DNA of 64,000 bases from Talinum fruticosum (lineage: Eukaryota; Streptophyta; Magnoliopsida; Caryophyllales; Talinaceae), in contig JAITYX010000008.1 of assembly GCA_021018815.1 (NCBI GenBank), positions 7,438,001-7,502,000 of the forward strand, given 5' to 3'. The first letter of the stretch is position 1; every line of letters starts with the position of its first letter. The notes beneath the pieces are model-generated. The model searched no databases and was not told where the DNA came from. It worked only from the letters and a program-made list of their open reading frames with translations. Positions 10,282 through 23,739 of this stretch are shown piece by piece. The translations under genes and the position numbers were made by a program.

Positions 10282-12721
10282 TCATTGGCTGGACACTGGC
10301 ACATTATCTTCGCTCTGTGTAGACTCATTTGCCGACGCTTTCTTCGTCAAGGACATAGGTAAATTAAGGTCATCTTGCATGCAACGTTGTTGTGGGTGTG
10401 ACAACAGCAAGCACATGTGCCGGAAAAGAACACGCTGTAGACCCTGACCACTTTCATAAATGTAGCCCTCATACTCAGTAACATGCTCAAGGGCCTCCAC
10501 AAGTGCATCATACACTTTCTGGGGGCAGTTATCAGGTCCTGGCTTATCATGGAGGTAGATCACATCTAATGTGAAGAGCTTCTGGTTGGCCGGCCACTGA
10601 AATTGGGGCTGCATGGATGACCGACAGTATAGCAGGATCTAAACATGCAAGAATGGTTCGAGAACTAACAATCAGATATTGAGAGTAGGCAGCAAAACAT
10701 ATCAAGAAAGCTAAATCTTATATCTTAGGCCCACTTGTCAAATCAATTCTGCAATACACAACTATCCATCAAACAATTCATTGATGTCTAAATAAAGATG
10801 CACTAACACTAGATTGGACAACTAACCCTTCCTAGTCACCACAAAATGACCTACATATATTACTCAACAAGAGGGTTGACAAGAACAAAACTTGAGGATC
10901 CCACAAACCATAAATCTTTGTGTAATGCATTCAGCAAAGTAATCTAAAATATTTGCAAAGATGAACCTTTCAAATCATTACCAATAACATATCAACAAAG
11001 GCGGCCACACATAGAAAACTTTGGTATTGTAACCATACTTACAAACAAGGAGAATCTATAGCTCACTAACCACTCTCAATATCCTAGTCTGGGAGCGAGA
11101 CTTCTTGGCTTCATGGGCTGCAATGCGAAATAGCTGGGTGAGATCAGCATGGCCTCCTGATGGGCCAACAGACAAGCCCTGAAGTGCAGCAGTCACAGCA
11201 TTAACTTCACTACTGAACTCTTTACGCACCTTCAAAAACAGAAAAAAAGAGTATCTAGTTTTAGATATTACCAGAATTGTCAAGATAAACCTCAATTACC
11301 CTCTACAAAAAGACGTGGGGCATGAGATACAGACATGGTTGGAAAATGTTGCACATTCTTATATTCATTGTGCTGAATAAAAAAAAATCAACATGCCAGG
11401 AAAGATAAAAGAATTGCCATACATGGTCTTTGAACTAGTAAGAGCTCGTTCCCCTCACAAAAAAAAAAAAAAAAGGAAAAGAGGGTAACAGTGTGAATTC
11501 AATGATAATATACAATTCAAGAATCAAACTCTAGCCAGTAATCCAGTATGGCTTTGGCCTCAAGGATATTAAAAGACTATTGGAGCATTCATAGCTCCTC
11601 AGCTAAAATCATAGTGCCGTGGTAAATAAAATAATGTGCCATTTGGTTAGATGTAATGCAACACAATCAGCCTTGTAAAGGTATCGTGATTGCAAAGTTT
11701 GTAGTAATCATAACCGCATGATAGGTGTTTGATTATAAAAACTCTCATACAACCAAACGAAGTTATGGAAATGTAATTACAAACTCGTTTGCATCCCATG
11801 GTTGATTACATCCACGAGTTGAGGAACTCTTATACCAAGATGCCCAATAGTCGAAGAACAATTTTCACAGATCAGCTTGAGACAAGCATACCCAGAATAT
11901 AAACAAATAACAATTTAAAAACATCTACTCAAATTGAATTAAACTCTGCCACTCCCTCATATCAGAAGAACCGAGAACAAATATGATTACCTCCCAAATC
12001 ACCTATCAGGTAAAGAATACCAAATTGTCGAACTTTTTTCCAAATTCCGTTCATAAATTCAGGGGGGTGCAATATCTTCCCTTTCCATTCACTTCCAAAT
12101 CAAAAGAGCCCTCCAAAGTAAAGACCAAATATGAAAACCTTCATCAAAATCACCCATCTGGGGAAGAAAAAACTGCTATTTCTGGTCAATTTCATGGCAG
12201 TGTAACTGCCACACCACCACATCAGAACCCTCAAATAATTGACCCGATATTGAAGAACCCCTGATTTTTCCCTCATAAAAAAATGGATTTTCCAGCTAAA
12301 ACTCTCTGGGGTCGTTCATTTGTGTTTCTTCCGATAATAACTCCAGGAAAAAAACACTTCGCTCACAACAAATGGTATTCGATCGAAGACCCAAAATTTT
12401 CCAGACAACAAAGATCACAACCAAGGCATAATTGAGAAAGGGAGAGACATATAGATGTACCCAAGAAGCGGTTTTTCCAAGGGCGGCGATGGCGAATCGA
12501 TGATTGGTGTTCATAGTAAGCTTGGCATTGACGAATAAAAGGATGGATTGTTTGATTGAATCGAGCCTCGTGATGGGTCGGCCATTTGGGCCGGTGTTCT
12601 TCATCTCCACCATAGATTCATTGTCAACGTCCACGCAGAAGAGTATGTCTTCATTGCAGTACTTTGCCGGATGCAGCGTATACGGTGGTCCGGCGGCGGC
12701 GCCTCCCGACGGCCCTTCCAT
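10282..12721 (-). CDS. BABAM1: BRISC and BRCA1-A complex member 1 (MERIT40), three exons
   Basis: Scaffold subunit of the K63-specific deubiquitinase assemblies BRISC and BRCA1-A, which act with BRCC36-type JAMM proteases in the nucleus and cytoplasm (family knowledge). Coding exons: 12461-12721, 11071-11229, 10282-10638, giving 777 nt and 258 aa, all in phase. The start is the ATG at 12721 (MEGPSGG); the reading frame is open further upstream through a GA-rich repeat but has no ATG there. The vWA-like fold begins at about residue 30 with ILFCVDVDNES; a classical DxSxS metal site is absent. Other family landmarks are KEFSSEVNAVTAAL in exon 2 and FQWPANQKLFTLDVIYLHDK in exon 3. The C-terminus is Ser/Glu-rich. 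No defects seen. One repeat copy lies in the intron near 10795-10900. Confidence 0.93.
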
Positions 12722-12760
12722 GCTCTCTCTCTCTCTCTCCAAAGTTCGAGGTTAGGGGAG
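12722..12760. repeat. (CT/GA)n tract in the BABAM1 5' leader
   Basis: A run of alternating C and T on the plus strand directly upstream of the BABAM1 ATG, so GA-rich in the transcript leader. GA/CT repeats in 5' leaders are frequent in plants. No regulatory role can be claimed from sequence alone. Confidence 0.6.
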
Positions 12761-12949
12761 ACGGTGTGGTGTGGCGTGGCGGCCAATGGGGTTACTTCGT
12801 AGTCGTTGAGTTTCGGGTTGCAGAACCTCAATTATACGTCCAAGGTAAAATTTTTTTTTTTTTTGGTAAGCGGACACCCGTTGGACTCCTATTTCAGCAG
12901 AAGCCCAAAAAGCTTAACAGGTCGGGGATTGGGAAGTGTCAAACCCATT

Positions 12950-13085
12950 AACCTCCACCACACAATATTCTCATAAATAAGTAATATTGCTCCCACCCAA
13001 ATTCGAACCTAGGTGCATGCTGGATGGAGGATAGAGCTAGTGGTCATCACACCACTAGCCTCCTCGACACGTCTAAGGTTAAAAT
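12950..13085 (-). mobile_element. tRNA-derived SINE relic
   Basis: On the minus strand a pol III A-box-like GAGGCTAGTGGTG (13052-13064) is followed, about 45 nt on, by a good B-box AGGTTCGAATTTGGG (12997-13011). The rest is degraded. The same A-box word (GCCTAGTGG or GCCCAGTGG) recurs in other relics at 24.2 and 37.8 kb, so this is probably one SINE group. It is not a functional tRNA, because no cloverleaf closes. Confidence 0.55.
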
Positions 13086-14379
13086 GGATTACTAAGAAAA
13101 CATTAAATTTAAGATAAAGTTTGTATTAAAGAATTAAATTATCTTAAAATTGTATTAAAAATAAAAAATTAATGAAAAAAACGAAATAAAGTAATTAATA
13201 AGAATAAAATTGATAAAATCGATCACCGATACATTATTGAAATTGTATAGTAATAAGCATTGTGAAATGAAAAAAGTTAGTTAAAGTGACATGTATTTTG
13301 AGATTAACGAAGTATATATTTTTAAAACATATATTAATAAATGATTGGATTAATAAAAAAATAGAGGAGTTTTATGAATTTAAAATAATAATTGTCACCT
13401 AGGAATTATAATAGTACTCTCTGCTATAATTGTAAGATCTATTTGGATATTGATGGGAAACAAAAGGAGGTTAATATTATATATCCTTTTAGAACTACCA
13501 CTTTTAATAGGAACTAATAACTTTTAATCTAAACTATGTATTATCAATCCCACGAATATTATCACGTCATGTCATCAAACACAACTCCCACCACATTCGA
13601 GGGACAAACCTTTTCCCCTTGCCCAAATATTATGTCCGCCGACCGCCAAATCTATAAGACCGATGGCGGCCACCGCCGAGCTCAACGTCCGTTGGCTATC
13701 GTCGAGTCCGATGGTGGCCACCATTCGTCCCGAGTGAGCCGATGGTGGCGTTCGAAGTGTGCTTCCCTCCTCTCTCTAAGATTGTTGCCTAGCCATAGTC
13801 GAAGTCCATCAGCTCACACATCCATAGTTAATCGACGGCCACCACCGGCTCACCGGTGGTCGTTGTACCCTATTAGAGTTCTCCGACCACCGACAACCCC
13901 GTGGTGGTCGTCTCCTCTACTTCTAAACTACTTTGCTCTCCCTCAATTTGCGCTAGATCTCCTCAATTAGAGTTCTCCGAACACCATGACTTGTTTTCGG
14001 CGACAAGCGATCGGGAAAAAAAACCCCTATAGCTATAGTAAGAAATTTAGGGCAAGGGTCAACCTTATTGGGGAAAACAATTAATCTCTCGCTCTTTATC
14101 CATCACTTTGTTCTCCCTCAATTTTCGACGAAGATGGCAATGTTCCGGTAGATATGGCGAGTGCTCCGGCGATGATGGTAGTGCTCCGAGCAATAATGGC
14201 GGTTCCCCGACAATTGTTGTCTAGATGAGGAGAGAGAAAAAGGAGGAAGGAGACTAATGAGTGAATTATTAGGATTGAAGATATTGGTTAATCTCAATCA
14301 TTATATTATAAATAGAGGGTGAAAATTAAAAGTTTCTAATTCTCACCCAAACATATAATTCCCATTGGATATTGTATAT

Positions 14380-14427
<48 letters not shown>

Positions 14428-15520
14428 CAAGTTGGGTTTAAACGATGTGGGAGTGACACGTAGGATGTTTATTTGGTGATAACATTAATTGCAAAATTAG
14501 ATTATCTTTAAACAACTTTACTAATTTAGTAAAAGTAACATTAATATTATACTTTTTCAATAATGATATACTAATTTAGTAATGAAATTTTACGATAAAA
14601 ATTACATTAATAGTATACTTCAATATTATACTATTTTAATAATTTAATTTCTTTAAAATTATTTTATATATAATTTATGTAACCGACTACATAATAAAAA
14701 TATATTATAGATTTTTAATTATGATATACTAATTTAGATATAAAATTTGATGATAAAAAAATACATTGATATTATACTTCAATATTTGAAAAATTAAATT
14801 ATTTTAAAATAATTTAACTAACTTAGTAATGAAATTTGATGATAAAAATTACAATAATATTATAATAATATACTAATTTCAAACAATTAAAGTAGAGTAT
14901 AAAATGTAATTTTCCAAATTTATTTCAATATGTAAGTTATGTAACCGACTACATAATCAAAAAATTTAAAAGAATAACTTTAAAAATAATATAATTTAAT
15001 AATAAAATTAGAGTGTATAATGTAATTTTTTCAAAATTATTTTGGTCTGAAATTTATCTAACCACCTATACAATCCAAAAATATTAAAATGTTTCAATTG
15101 TGATATAATAATTTAGTGATAAAATTTGATTATAATAAATTACATTACATTAATACTTATACATCAATATTGTACTCAAATATGATTAATATAAATACTA
15201 TTAGTATGACTAATATAAATTATTACTTTTAAAATTATTATTAATATTTCCTCTCTTGAACTCTTGAATTTTTATACCTTCAATGGATGTATAAGGGGAA
15301 GAGATGTTAACCAAGAAGAGGAGGATTGAAGGAAAGGAACGGGGAAGGGAAGTGATAGACCTTAACTCTGTTTTATTAGAATGTAGAAAAACAAAGAGAA
15401 AGGAGGGAATTTATTAAAAATCTTATCCTTCCTTACATTCAACCCCAATTTAAAGGGGGTGAAAAATCGAGCAAATGAGGAGGAACTAGGATAAAGTGTT
15501 CCCTCTCCTCGCCTCCCGTG
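13085..15520. other. AT-rich gene-free stretch with degenerate repeats
   Basis: Most of this stretch is very AT-rich. An (AT)n microsatellite runs from about 14382 to 14421. From 14510 to 15180 related phrases recur (TGATAAAAATTACATTAATA, GTAACCGACTACATAAT at about 14680 and 14940), which indicates an old, decayed tandem array. A GC-richer island at 13600-14000 with GATGGTGGCC and CCGGTGG words has an open frame at 13536-13970, but its composition looks like transposon leader sequence, not a gene. Confidence 0.5.
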
Positions 15521-15521
15521 C

Positions 15522-15707
15522 TTCTTCTAATTTTTCTAAATAAAAGTAAAAGGTGATAAGTACTTTTTATTTAAATTATCCTTCATTAAGATTAAAAAAA
15601 AATCAAACTAAATTTCTTCTAATTTTTCTAAATAAAAGTAAAAGGTGATAAGTACTTTTTAATTTAAATTATCCTTCAATAAGATTAAAAAAAAAATCAA
15701 ACTAAAT
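15522..15707. repeat. Perfect-looking 92-bp tandem duplication
   Basis: Copy 1 is 15522-15613 and copy 2 is 15614-15707. They start with TTCTTCTAATTTTTCTAAAT and end with ATCAAACTAAAT, and differ by a few single-base changes and poly-A length. The high identity indicates a recent duplication. It lies about 270 bp upstream of the PITH-domain gene start, so it is in or near that promoter. Confidence 0.9.
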
Positions 15708-15932
15708 AAAAAAATTATTAAATGGATCAACTTGAACCCATCAATTTTTCAGCTCCACTCTTGGGCTTTGGGTTCGAGAATCCGAGTGTTGGGTACTTGG
15801 GCGAGCAGGTACAATACAAGTCGAGAAAGTTCACACGCCTAATCATTCCAACGGTCTGCGTCTCTCAATCAGATTCTTTGCGTTGTTGGGAAACATTACT
15901 CAGCCTAGTAGCCATTGTCGTTTGGATTCCAG

Positions 15933-15976
15933 AGGGAGAGAGGGAGAGAAGGAGAGAGAGAGGGAGAGAGAGAGAG
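15933..15976 (+). repeat. GA-rich 5' leader tract of the PITH gene
   Basis: A run of GAGAGAGAG and GGGAGAGAG words ends directly at the ATG at 15977. It is probably in the 5' UTR of the PITH-domain gene. Confidence 0.6.
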
Positions 15977-18900
15977 ATGGCTTGTTTACATGACCACAGT
16001 TGCGAGGATCACGATTGCTCATCCGATTGGTCTCTCTACAAGCACATCGACATCCCCAAGGTTCCTCTTCCAATCTGTCAACTTCATTGTGTGTTCCAAT
16101 TTTCTTGGTATCTTAAACGTGAATTGAACTAGACTGGACTGGACTGACCACCAGTGATTGAATTGATTTCTAGCTAGTAGAGTGTTTTGATGGGATACTC
16201 GGATTTGGTTATTTAGTTTTGAATTGTCCCATTTGGCTGGAATCTCCATCCCAGAAACCCTTTTGTGGGTTAGGCGCAGTTTACCGTATGGCTATGGGTT
16301 AATATGATTTCCTTCTCTTTTTACCAATTTCGTTGTGTAACTATTGGGTTTTCCTGTTGAGATTGAGAGACATAAAATGAAGTTCTGGGCTCATCTTTGC
16401 CTCGTCTGTACCTACTCGTTTTTTATTGTGACTTGTAGGTGGCTCATGTAAGTGCTTGGACGTATTGTGGTAATTTATTTACATTTTGATTGAGGGATCT
16501 TTGTGAAGTAGCGTCTTGTTATTTGCAGGATTGAAGCTTAGGCTCCCTGGAACTTGCCTCAGCAAGGGCCATATTGGTTGGCATCTTTTTCTGGGAATTA
16601 TGATTTTCTCTGTGGAAATTAAAAGTGTTTTGGGTTTCATCTAGTGATTAGCGTTGAGATGAGCTTGTTGCATTTGTTAAAAAGAACATGGAAAAACAAA
16701 AGAGTGTAGATTACCCTTTTTGCTCCTCTGCCCCCCTTCTCTTTTCGGGGTGGGGGGTGTTGATTATTTTAAGTAGACTTTATTCTTTACAAACTTTCCG
16801 TGATTATGTGAATTTTTAGTAAAATTATGAATTCACGATATCTAGAATCCATCTCTAGTAGCCAAGGGACATTACACCATAGTGTCGTAGCATTTTTATT
16901 GCTGAACAAATGGAGGATTGACTGAGTTAGCTGCATGTCATACAGATGATGAATCAGAATTAAGTTTGTTGATTAGAAAAATTATCTTCTCAAATGTTTA
17001 TGTTTGAATTCCTGCTACATTTCATCACTTAAAAGGAGCTATTATAGTTTCATTTGGAGATTCCAAAAACCTGTCATCAGATATGCTTGAAATAGAATAT
17101 TGATTTAAAAGTTACAGGTTGAGCTCCTGAGCCTGGCCGAGAGAAGGAAAGTAGTGGTAGCAAGTTTTAGGTAAAAGAGGGGGTAATATGTTCATTTATG
17201 GTTAGTTCTAGAAATAGCTGGTTACAGATTATTTCATCGCACCCAAATCATGCGAGGGCTATGCCTAAATACATTTGGGCTTATCTTAGGTAAATTGAAG
17301 CCTTGTACTTATGAACTATGCCATCTATGCATTCTTTGGCAACTTTTCTTATGTGTTTCTCTTCCTTTTTTATTTGTTAGGGGGAGGAGGTGGATGAGGA
17401 GAAAGCATTAGTATCAGCTTATTTCCCAGAGAAGCTGCCAAGCTGGATTGCAGACGAGTAAAAGGATTGTTGATTTCTTATATGATCAATTAATTGTCTC
17501 ATGAATTATGCGGAAAAGATGATATATTCATAAATCATAATAAGAGAAACCTTTGAGGAAGGATGCTGAAAGCAACCCACAAAAACTGATTACCGCCCAA
17601 GAATAGCTTGTCCGCAAAATCAATGACATTGATCAAAGAGGAACAAAAACCTCCTCCTCCAAAAAGAATAGTCTTGAGCCACTTGTCTTTTTACCATTCA
17701 ATCAAGGTTTCAACCCATGAAGGGGAAAATTATTATCCGGAGAATATGGTGATAGCTTGCATCCCAGATAGCTATTTAACTCTTGATTGATTCGATGCAT
17801 AAATTACAAATTCTTCATCAAATCATCCACTTGCTAGGGCCAAGAAGTGTGCCAATTGTGATTTGCTTGAGTTGTGTGAAAACGCTAGTGCGAGTGCATT
17901 GGTACATAAAAGGTATGAGGCATCTGCAGATTGCAATCTTTGTTTACTTTTGGCCATGTAGCTCAACTGTTCACATGATGATTTGAAGCTTCTTAGCTAG
18001 AACTGTATAATGTGTTGGCCTTTCCTTAGATTCGTTATAATCATAGGCTTCATGCAGGTGTCTGCTCTGAACGAAGCAGTTGCAGGAAGTGTAAAGTCTG
18101 TTTTCAGATCTTGGGAGCAGCGTCTCAACTCTTCAGAGGTAAACAAATCTGAGTTTACTGCTTATATCATTAAGCTTTCCAAAAAAATTTACTCAGTTAA
18201 CTTTTGGCTGTCCTATTTGAGTGTTCAATAATACAAATGTCATCAGGCACTGCTCATTTGATTAATTTCTGTTAATCTTAGAATTTTACTCATGGTTGGA
18301 AAGGAGGGAAAGTGGGTAGTTTCTACATTATGTACTTTGAAGTTTGAACTGATGCAACAATGACTGGGTCCTTAGAGTTTGTTCTCTCCCTATTTTGACC
18401 GTCCATAGTAAATTGCCTACATAAACTATCATCTGTTTCCCCCTATGTTTTGTAGGAAGTTAGCGCCTTTTAATCTAGTTATAACATAACAGGAATAAAG
18501 TATCTGTAATTCAAGGGTAAGGTACGGTTGCTTAGACTTGACCAGCTCACCTCAGATATGTCTAAGCTGGAGTTTGGGGTACTTTTACTGTCAGATGGAT
18601 TATCTTTATGCTCCTTCCACTCTTAGGTTGTGATATCATGGCATGTGACAGTGAGAGAAGGGGTGAAAGGGGGTTTTGAGAATGATTAACCTTGAGCTAG
18701 GTCAATTCTCACTCTTTTTCCCCTTGTTGTGTTGTTATCAAATTTCATCATATTGTATGACCACCAAAGCATGTACAGAGGAATATAAGTTACTGTGCTA
18801 TGATTGAGATTACGTCATATTTATTGTGCTATGATTGGGTTATGTCCTTGAAATATGCATGTTTTGTGTGTTATTAAACTTGAAATCTTATTTCTTTCAA

Positions 18901-21900
18901 AAGGAATGAGTTACTGTGCTTCACAACTGAAGCAGGATCAATGTGAATTCTGGCAACTGGTGACTGTCATGTATGAATGGATCAGTCTGATTCTTTTGGG
19001 ATGTATGGATATTTGTCTGGAATGTATGCGCTTATTTAGAGGGGCTATTTTTATATTGATGGCCTGGACAAGAGCTTTGATTTCTTTTATGAAGTATGTT
19101 TGCTGTTCTGCAAGTGAATAAACACAAATATGTCATCTGAGGTTGCTGTTGAAATTTGTCACTTGGAATGCCTCATGCCAAAAAAATAAAAAATTGCAGT
19201 AACATTATCACACGAGTCACGAGCAGTCTTGTAACAGTAAAGCACTCTCCTCTAAGATATTCCTCCTCGCCCCACTCCCCTTTTCCATGTTGTTGTTTTC
19301 TTTCCCCTTGTTTTTCTTGAGGGTAACGAGGGGGCTGTTAAGATTCTTACTGCATTGTGCCTCTTCTTCTGATTGGGGAAACTTTTCTGTCTTTGGTCAG
19401 ACTAGTAAGGTTTTGACTTTTAATTTAGGACTTCTGTATTGCACCAGGGATACTTGGAAAGTAATGAAGGTGATCCTGAGTTAATTGTTTATATCCCGTA
19501 AGTGAGATGTTCTATTTTCTTTTTGTGTGGGTTTCTTTATGGCTTCTTGTGCTGATGTCGTTGACACTTGCTCTCAGTTTCACATCTGACGTTAAGATTA
19601 AAAGCATATCAATTGTGGGCGGTGCTGATGGAACAAGTCCTTCTAAGATGAGAGCGTAAGCTTTTGTGTTTCTTCCAAATGTTATTGCATACCTGGCTAC
19701 TTAGCTAGTTTAGTATCCCTGCAAATGGAGGCTTTTAAATGTTTTTGTAGGCTTTTATAACCTGCATGAATAAATTAGGTGGAATTTCAGCTGCTTGAGT
19801 GTTGAACTGAGAGATATTTCTATGCCATAACTTCCGCATCGAAATTAAATTGAAACCTTCTAATTCTGCTTTCTATCTTTATATGGTAAAAACGAAAAAT
19901 AATTCTGACTGCTCGAGGAAGATGTATGTGCACTATGTTATTAAATATGAAAAATGCTGGGAGAGCACCACCATGTTCCAGTAGTTTGAATATCCAGAGT
20001 TAGGACCCCTAGCCTTCTTTACTAAATTTTTCTGGCGACAAGCTTTGACAGTCTATGCTGACGAAGAGTTTATGAAGGATAGTCTGTCATGTAAAGCCAC
20101 TGCTACCTGGTTGTTTCACAATTTTGAAGGCACACTTAAAACATTTTCTTTTTAGTGCCATGCCTGGAACATTGGGAACAAAAGTGAACATTTAGGTGTG
20201 GCTTTGGAAATCTAAAACATACCATTGCTCATGCTATTGTTTTCCTAGAGTTGTAGGTCAAATGCCTTATTTGGTTTTTCTTTTGTTGCTGCTACCAGTT
20301 GATAATATTGTTCCTTTCACTGTTATTAGGTTTATCAATCGAGAGGGTATTGATTTCTCTGATGCTCAAAGTATGCAAGCTGTCCAGGTATGTACTTTGG
20401 AGGCCAAAAAATTATATTAATATATTTTTCCTTCTTATTTACTGTCTTTTAAGCACCATGTCGGCTTGCAAGGAATGGGAATTGGTTGAAAACCTGCAAG
20501 GAGTATTGGAATATCAAACAAGGTGATGGTCCTCTTCTCTCTTCATCATTTCCTGTATTATGCTGGCTAGCTTTAGGGTGCTGCAGCCTACTGTGCTTTC
20601 TGTTTCATTAGTTGATCTAGGGCTGGCAAAATTTTGATCGATTCAATTTCCCAAATTTGTATGAACCAGAAAAAACTACTTGTTTTGAATTTTTCGTTAG
20701 GATTTTAAATCTGAACATTTATATCTTTCTTGTTTGATTCGATTTTGACTTGAATCCAAGCTTGTCCTATTTGCCCGACCGAGCAATGCCCTTTTTAAGA
20801 CTAAATATTTCGTCCAAATTTTGGATATTGTCCAATTAAATTTGACCCAAGCCCAGATTTTTGCCACCTCTAAGTTGATCGAATGGCGCATTTTCTTCAG
20901 CAACTCATTTTCTGTTATGGATAAGGTAGCGAGCATTAAGGAGGATGTAAATAGCAATCTTCAGTTTCTGTCACATTTGGCAAATAAAGTCTCATTTTCT
21001 GTTATGATTATCACATTGACCATTTTTTAAATCACATATTGCTAAACTATCCGTGCACAATTTTGATGCTATAACCGCCTTATGGTTGGAGGTCTGACTC
21101 TGATTTTCAAAATTCTACCATCACAAACTTATATATGTTGATGAAAATAAGCTATTCTGCTATAATCTCATCAGGCAGCAACCTGACTGTCTTTATTCTC
21201 TATGCCTGTTCAGAAAAATCCTCTTCCCATCCCCTCTCAAATTTAGAAGCCCAATCACTCAGCTCATTAGTGTTGTGCTCTACTCTTGAGATCTCTTGGA
21301 CGAAAATTTAATTGAAAATTCTATCCGCTATTCCCTCCTATGTGGGTTTTCACTTGTTGGATCAGTATTGGGACATTTTCATCAACAATTTCTTGGACTA
21401 GTACATTTGAACCTGGCATCTTGTTCATATTGCATGCCTGCTTCATGATTCAAATTTCTAATGTTGCATGAGTCCATTGAACAGATTCTCTAAATTTCAA
21501 AGTGTGGGCAATCTAACTCTGCATTTCCCCAATAACTTTGGTGCTGATACAAGTCAGATACATTACATCGGCTTGAAGGGTGAAGCAACTCAGGTATGCG
21601 TATTATTTGCATTTTAGTCATGATTGCTTATGGTGTGTAATCGACTAGTTGTCTCTCTCTTCTTTGCTTTGGTGATAAGGCTCCTTTTTTCCATTTGGTT
21701 TTCAGCTCAAGAGGGATGTCGTTGCAACAATTGTTTATGAACTTATGCCGAATCCATCTGATCACAAGTAAGTTTTCTTTCCCTTTGGGTTTTTAACACA
21801 TTGTCACTGGATTGCAATTTTGTTGTTAATAATTTGTTGTTTTGTTCATTCTCAGAAGTGACTTTGATTTTATTGTTCAGTTTCTTTTACTCTTTGCGGG

Positions 21901-22537
21901 CATTAATACACTTCATGATCTTAGACTATTTAGTCTGAAACTATACTGGTAAATGCATTGAGTTGGAAATACGAGTGCATAGATGCTGAGCAAATTTGTC
22001 TTGGCCAGAGTGCACCTGTGTGAGTCTTGGCAAAAGTGATGGATGCCAACTACTTGATCCGGAAACCAAAATAGACTTGGACCTAAAACCAGGCAACATA
22101 ATTTTTACCAGATCCAACCAAATTGGCTCATCCCACCAATGTCTCAAAAATCATCTTAATAATATTGATGGCATCTTCACCATAAACTTGAATCCTTAGA
22201 TACAAACCAACAACATACATGAATATGACCCGAAACTGAAATTGTCCTGTTCTGAACCCAATTAAACCTAAAACTACAGGAAGGTGAGGGGGTAAAGAAA
22301 CTTGCGTTGGTTGTTCTCTAGATGTGAGTTTTCGTCTTCCTTGTGTAAATGTTCTGAATCAACCCAACCTGGAGAAACTCATTGTGAGATCTACCTCAGG
22401 GTAATTTCTAGGGATTAACCTGACATCTCCATTCTCAGTGTAAAATATTTGGAGGCTGTTTGCATGGACTTCTAATTCACCACCTCATATGCAGGACACG
22501 AGCTGAGACAGGAGGTGGTCTTTCACAAGTGGAATGA
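15977..22537 (+). CDS. PITHD1: PITH domain-containing protein, nine exons
   Basis: Coding exons: 15977-16060, 18058-18138, 19448-19497, 19578-19655, 20330-20387, 20473-20522, 21485-21593, 21706-21767, 22495-22537. Total 615 nt, 204 aa, every junction GT..AG and in phase. The start MACLHDHSCEDHDCSSDWSL is the usual His/Cys-rich N-terminus of the PITHD1 group. The PITH fold (about residues 20-190) shows LNEAVAGSVKSVF, VVGGADGTSP-type sequence (here IVGGADGTSP), FINREGIDFSDAQ, NLTLHFPNNFGAD and IHYIGLKGEATQ. PITH domains bind the proteasome in thioredoxin-like 1; for PITHD1 a proteasome link is known in animals, and the plant role is inferred. The first intron is 2 kb and holds two coding-like islands (listed separately). 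No thioredoxin domain is present. Confidence 0.96.
17381..17966 (+). pseudogene. Coding-like islands inside PITHD1 intron 1
   Basis: Two stretches look more protein-like than the rest of the intron. At 17381-17461 an acceptor-like TTGTTAG is followed by a frame reading EEVDEEKALVSAYFPEKL and then PSWIADE before a stop. At about 17800-17966 a frame reads KKCANCDLLELCENASASA and later ASADCNLCLLL, with four Cys in two CxxC pairs. Neither fits the PITH reading frame or belongs to that protein. They could be a fragment of another gene or retrocopy. I do not recognise either with confidence; the Cys spacing recalls a zinc-binding module but does not match a B-box well. Confidence 0.3.
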
Positions 22538-23440
22538 AGCAAGCATGCCTTCGAATGAAGGCTGACATATTTTGCTGCCTGCTCACTTTAGTGCAATAGC
22601 TCACAGAAGCAGTATCGGAAACTAGGAGATGAACATGATTTCAAGAGCTTATGATCTTTGAAGTGCTTTTTTCATCTGAACTGTTATTTATACATAGTAC
22701 CATAGGAAGACTAGGGTAATTGGGAGGTTTTATTGCCAGTGTGGCGGTGCCCCTCCCTGCATCTTTATATGTTAAAGTTGGTTTCATATCTGACGAATAC
22801 AATGCTTGTTATCTGACAGAACACCCCTCTCCCCCAAAGGAGAAGTTGGGACACAAGTTCAGTATTTGGGGAATGATATGCAACCTCCCTTTGCTCCAGA
22901 ATTATGGTTTCCTTAATCATGTGTCGTCTTTCTTATAAGTGCACTTTCCGTTTTCCCTTAATAGTCATTAGTTGATTCTCTTATATGGGTGAATTATCAC
23001 ATGTTTTTGATACAGAACTATTCTTATAATAAGCTCAATGTAACATTTACCTAAATTATCGTGCTTTTGGGTAAATCCTTTTTTGTCCTTCATCCCATCT
23101 CTTTTGGATGAAATATTTTAAGATTGTTAAACTAGTAAAGCATCTTAAAGTTTATCACCAACTCGAAGCTGTTAGACCCACTTAATATTAGCTTTATGTT
23201 GCTCACAAATAAAAAATAACAATTAATATTACAAAAAGGCCTAATTATTTTAAAGGCCCTTGTCATATAAAAATTCATAAAATCAACAATTTCATACAAC
23301 ATTTTTACTTCCCTACAAGAAATCAAACCTAGAAATTCCAACTTAAGCCAATCAAGTTGCAATGAACTTGTTAATAAAGACATCAATCGTTCTACTCAAC
23401 TTGGGAACTATCTCCATAAAAGTTTCAGCAAGTCCTATTT
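22538..23440. other. 3' region of PITHD1 and intergenic DNA
   Basis: The first few hundred bases after the stop codon are the likely 3' UTR. No further gene was seen. Confidence 0.4.
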
Positions 23441-23640
23441 AGGGTTTGTTCATTACAATTGTAAATTAATTATTATAGTGTTTATAACGGTTATGAGTTA
23501 TTATGAGTCGTTATGAGCTAATATGAACTCCTATATAAACTGTTATAAGCAGTTGTCATAGTTGTTATGAAATGTTATATGTCGAAATATTTTTATAAAT
23601 GTTAATTCGAACAGACTCTTAAATATTATAAACCTTAGTG
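23441..23640. mobile_element. Possible MITE, GTTATGAGT-rich
   Basis: Left end GTTTGTTCATTACAATTG and the complement of the right end, GTCTGTTCGAATTAACA, are loosely matching inverted ends. The middle repeats TTATGAGT/TTATGAGC and GTTATAA words. It resembles the 9105-9225 element in style. No clear target duplication was found, so this is tentative. Confidence 0.4.
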
Positions 23641-23739
23641 TATGTATTTTCTTAGACTGAGAGTTCTCTTCTCATTATGGAAGCTTGAACGTGACAAACA
23701 AAATAAAAATAGAAACAAAAAAGCTCAATTGAAGAACTT

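Noticed and set aside
13536..13970. 144-codon plus-strand open frame
   Set aside because: Low-complexity, GATGGTGGCC-rich sequence with no recognisable domain; more like transposon leader DNA.
17800..17966. B-box zinc finger
   Set aside because: The Cys spacing and missing His/Asp positions do not fit the B-box pattern well enough, and no neighbouring exon supports it.
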